From assembly GCA_900772715.1 (NCBI GenBank), contig CAAGRN010000227.1, positions 1 to 7,541 on the forward strand: DNA of 7,541 nt, given 5' to 3'. The translations under genes and the position numbers were made by a program. Positions 6,431-7,541 of this stretch are shown here, piece by piece (the first letter of the stretch is position 1; each line of letters starts with the position of its first letter). Below the pieces are notes generated by a model. It did no database searches, was not told the DNA's origin, and saw only the letters and a list, made by a program, of their open reading frames with translations. Source of the DNA: an uncultured Subdoligranulum sp. (GTDB lineage: Bacteria > Bacillota_A > Clostridia > Oscillospirales > Ruminococcaceae).

Positions 6431-7541
6431 TTAGTTTTTCAGTGCCTGCATCGGGGCAGGGATGCGCCCGCCGCGGTGGATCATAACCGCCGGGCTGTAC
6501 TTGCTGATGGGCATAATGGGCGCGTGACCCAAAAGACCGCCGAAGTCCAGCACGTCGCCCGCCTTGTGACCGATGGCGGGAATTACGCGCACCGCCGTCG
6601 TTTTGCTGTTGACCATACCGATGGCAGCCTCGTCCGCGATCAGACCGCTGATGACCTCCGCCGGGGTGTCGCCGGGGATAACGACCATATCAATGCCCAC
6701 CGAGCAGACGGCGGTCATGGCTTCCAGCTTTTCCAGCGTCAGGCTGCCGCAGTTGGCGGCGTTGATCATACCGTCATCCTCCGACACGGGGATAAACGCG
6801 CCGGACAAGCCGCCCACGTGGTTGGACGCCATCACGCCGCCCTTCTTGACGGCATCGTTCAAAAGGGCAAGGCAGGCGGTGGTGCCGCAGCAGCCGCAGC
6901 TTTCCAGACCCATTTCCTCCAGAATATTGGCAACGCTGTCGCCGATGGCAGGGGTGGGCGCCAAAGACAGGTCGATGATGCCCGCCGGCACGCCCAAGCG
7001 CTCGCTTGCGAGGTTGGCGACCAGCTGACCCAGACGGGTGATCTTGAACGCGGTGCGCTTGACCAGCTCTGCCACCTCGTCCATGGGGGCGTCCTTGGGC
7101 AGCTTTGCCAGCGCGGCGCGCACGGCACCGGGACCGGAAACACCGACGTGGATCTCACAGTCCGGCTCGCCGGGGCCGTGGAATGCACCGGCCATGAAGG
7201 GGTTGTCCTCCGGCGCGTTGCAGAACACCACCAGCTTTGCGGCACCGATGCACTGACGGTCAGCCGTCAGCTCGGAAGCCTTCTTGACGGCCTCGCCCAT
7301 CAGCTTGATGGCGTCCATGTTCAGGCCTGCCTTGGTGGCACCGATGTTGACCGAGCTGCAGACGATGTCCGTCTCGGCCAAAGCGCGGGGGATGGATTCG
7401 ATCAGGCGTTTGTCGCCCGCCGAAAAGCCCTTGTGCACCAGGGCCGTGTAGCCGCCCACAAAGTTGACGCCCACCTTTTTGCCGGCGGCGTCCAGGGTCT
7501 TTGCAAAGTCCACGGGGTCGGCTTCCGGGCAGGCACCCAGC
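6431..7541 (-). CDS. UPF0210 / PFL family protein (DUF711), 5' end missing
   Basis: The frame is open to the right edge: codons for LGACPEADP precede an internal GTG at 7513, so that GTG is not the true start. About 369 of the roughly 450 residues usual for the family are present, from the first third to the natural C-terminus. Recognisable family segments are [103 protein letters not shown] and the C-terminal GRIPAPM. The family adopts a pyruvate formate-lyase-like barrel, but its function is not established. In many Firmicutes it follows a small ACT-domain gene (UPF0237), which would lie beyond this window. Counting from the first complete codon, C215, C217, C218 and C223 form a tight cysteine cluster. 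Only 38 bases separate it from the next gene, so co-transcription is likely, though a shared function is not implied. Confidence 0.9.
   Translation of the reverse strand, partial: LGACPEADPVDFAKTLDAAGKKVGVNFVGGYTALVHKGFSAGDKRLIESIPRALAETDIVCSSVNIGATKAGLNMDAIKLMGEAVKKASELTADRQCIGAAKLVVFCNAPEDNPFMAGAFHGPGEPDCEIHVGVSGPGAVRAALAKLPKDAPMDEVAELVKRTAFKITRLGQLVANLASERLGVPAGIIDLSLAPTPAIGDSVANILEEMGLESCGCCGTTACLALLNDAVKKGGVMASNHVGGLSGAFIPVSEDDGMINAANCGSLTLEKLEAMTAVCSVGIDMVVIPGDTPAEVISGLIADEAAIGMVNSKTTAVRVIPAIGHKAGDVLDFGGLLGHAPIMPISKYSPAVMIHRGGRIPAPMQALKN

Noticed and set aside
7513..7513. GTG at 7513 as start of the UPF0210 gene
   Set aside because: The same frame continues to the window edge with family-like residues (LGACPEADP), and starting here would lose about 90 residues of the normal N-terminus.
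1..7541. CRISPR arrays, tRNA or rRNA genes, transposase genes, phage genes
   Set aside because: No regularly spaced repeats, no cloverleaf or rRNA segments and no such protein motifs were seen on either strand.

Overview
This 7.5-kb window looks like chromosomal DNA from a fairly GC-rich member of the Clostridia. A gut Oscillospiraceae/Ruminococcaceae relative of Faecalibacterium, Gemmiger or Subdoligranulum is the best guess. That guess rests on purine-rich AAGGAG-type ribosome binding sites, intrinsic terminators, a UPF0210 protein and a compact GlgB; no marker gene fixes the taxon. All protein genes I accept lie on the minus strand, so transcription runs from high to low coordinates.

Layout in transcription order. 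(1) A UPF0210/PFL-family gene runs in from the right edge (6431-7541, 5' end missing). (2) After 38 bases comes a large polytopic membrane protein of the GT-C glycosyltransferase type (4380-6392). (3) It overlaps by 8 bases a small two-helix membrane protein with an external domain (3761-4387). A 12-bp GC-rich terminator (3711-3744) closes this unit. (4) An extended -10 promoter (3647-3675) then starts a leader of about 225 nt in front of the Mg2+ channel/transporter gene mgtE (2050-3414). (5) A 16-bp terminator (1993-2030) follows mgtE. (6) The glycogen branching enzyme glgB (193-1962) is last, and a 174-bp MITE-like inverted-repeat element (11-184) lies just beyond its stop codon.

The two membrane genes probably work together on an extracytoplasmic glycan or lipid-linked sugar. 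mgtE is its own regulated unit. glgB stands alone, without glgC, glgD, glgA or glgP in view.

The most interesting region is the mgtE leader. A terminator ends in six U residues directly against the mgtE AUG and contains the gene's Shine-Dalgarno sequence. An upstream segment (3534-3541) is perfectly complementary over 8 nt to the 5' side of that terminator (3439-3446), which gives a terminator/antiterminator switch. A possible proline-rich 32-codon leader ORF (3493-3591) covers the antiterminator strand. I cannot match the leader to the M-box or another named riboswitch by eye, so its sensor type is open.
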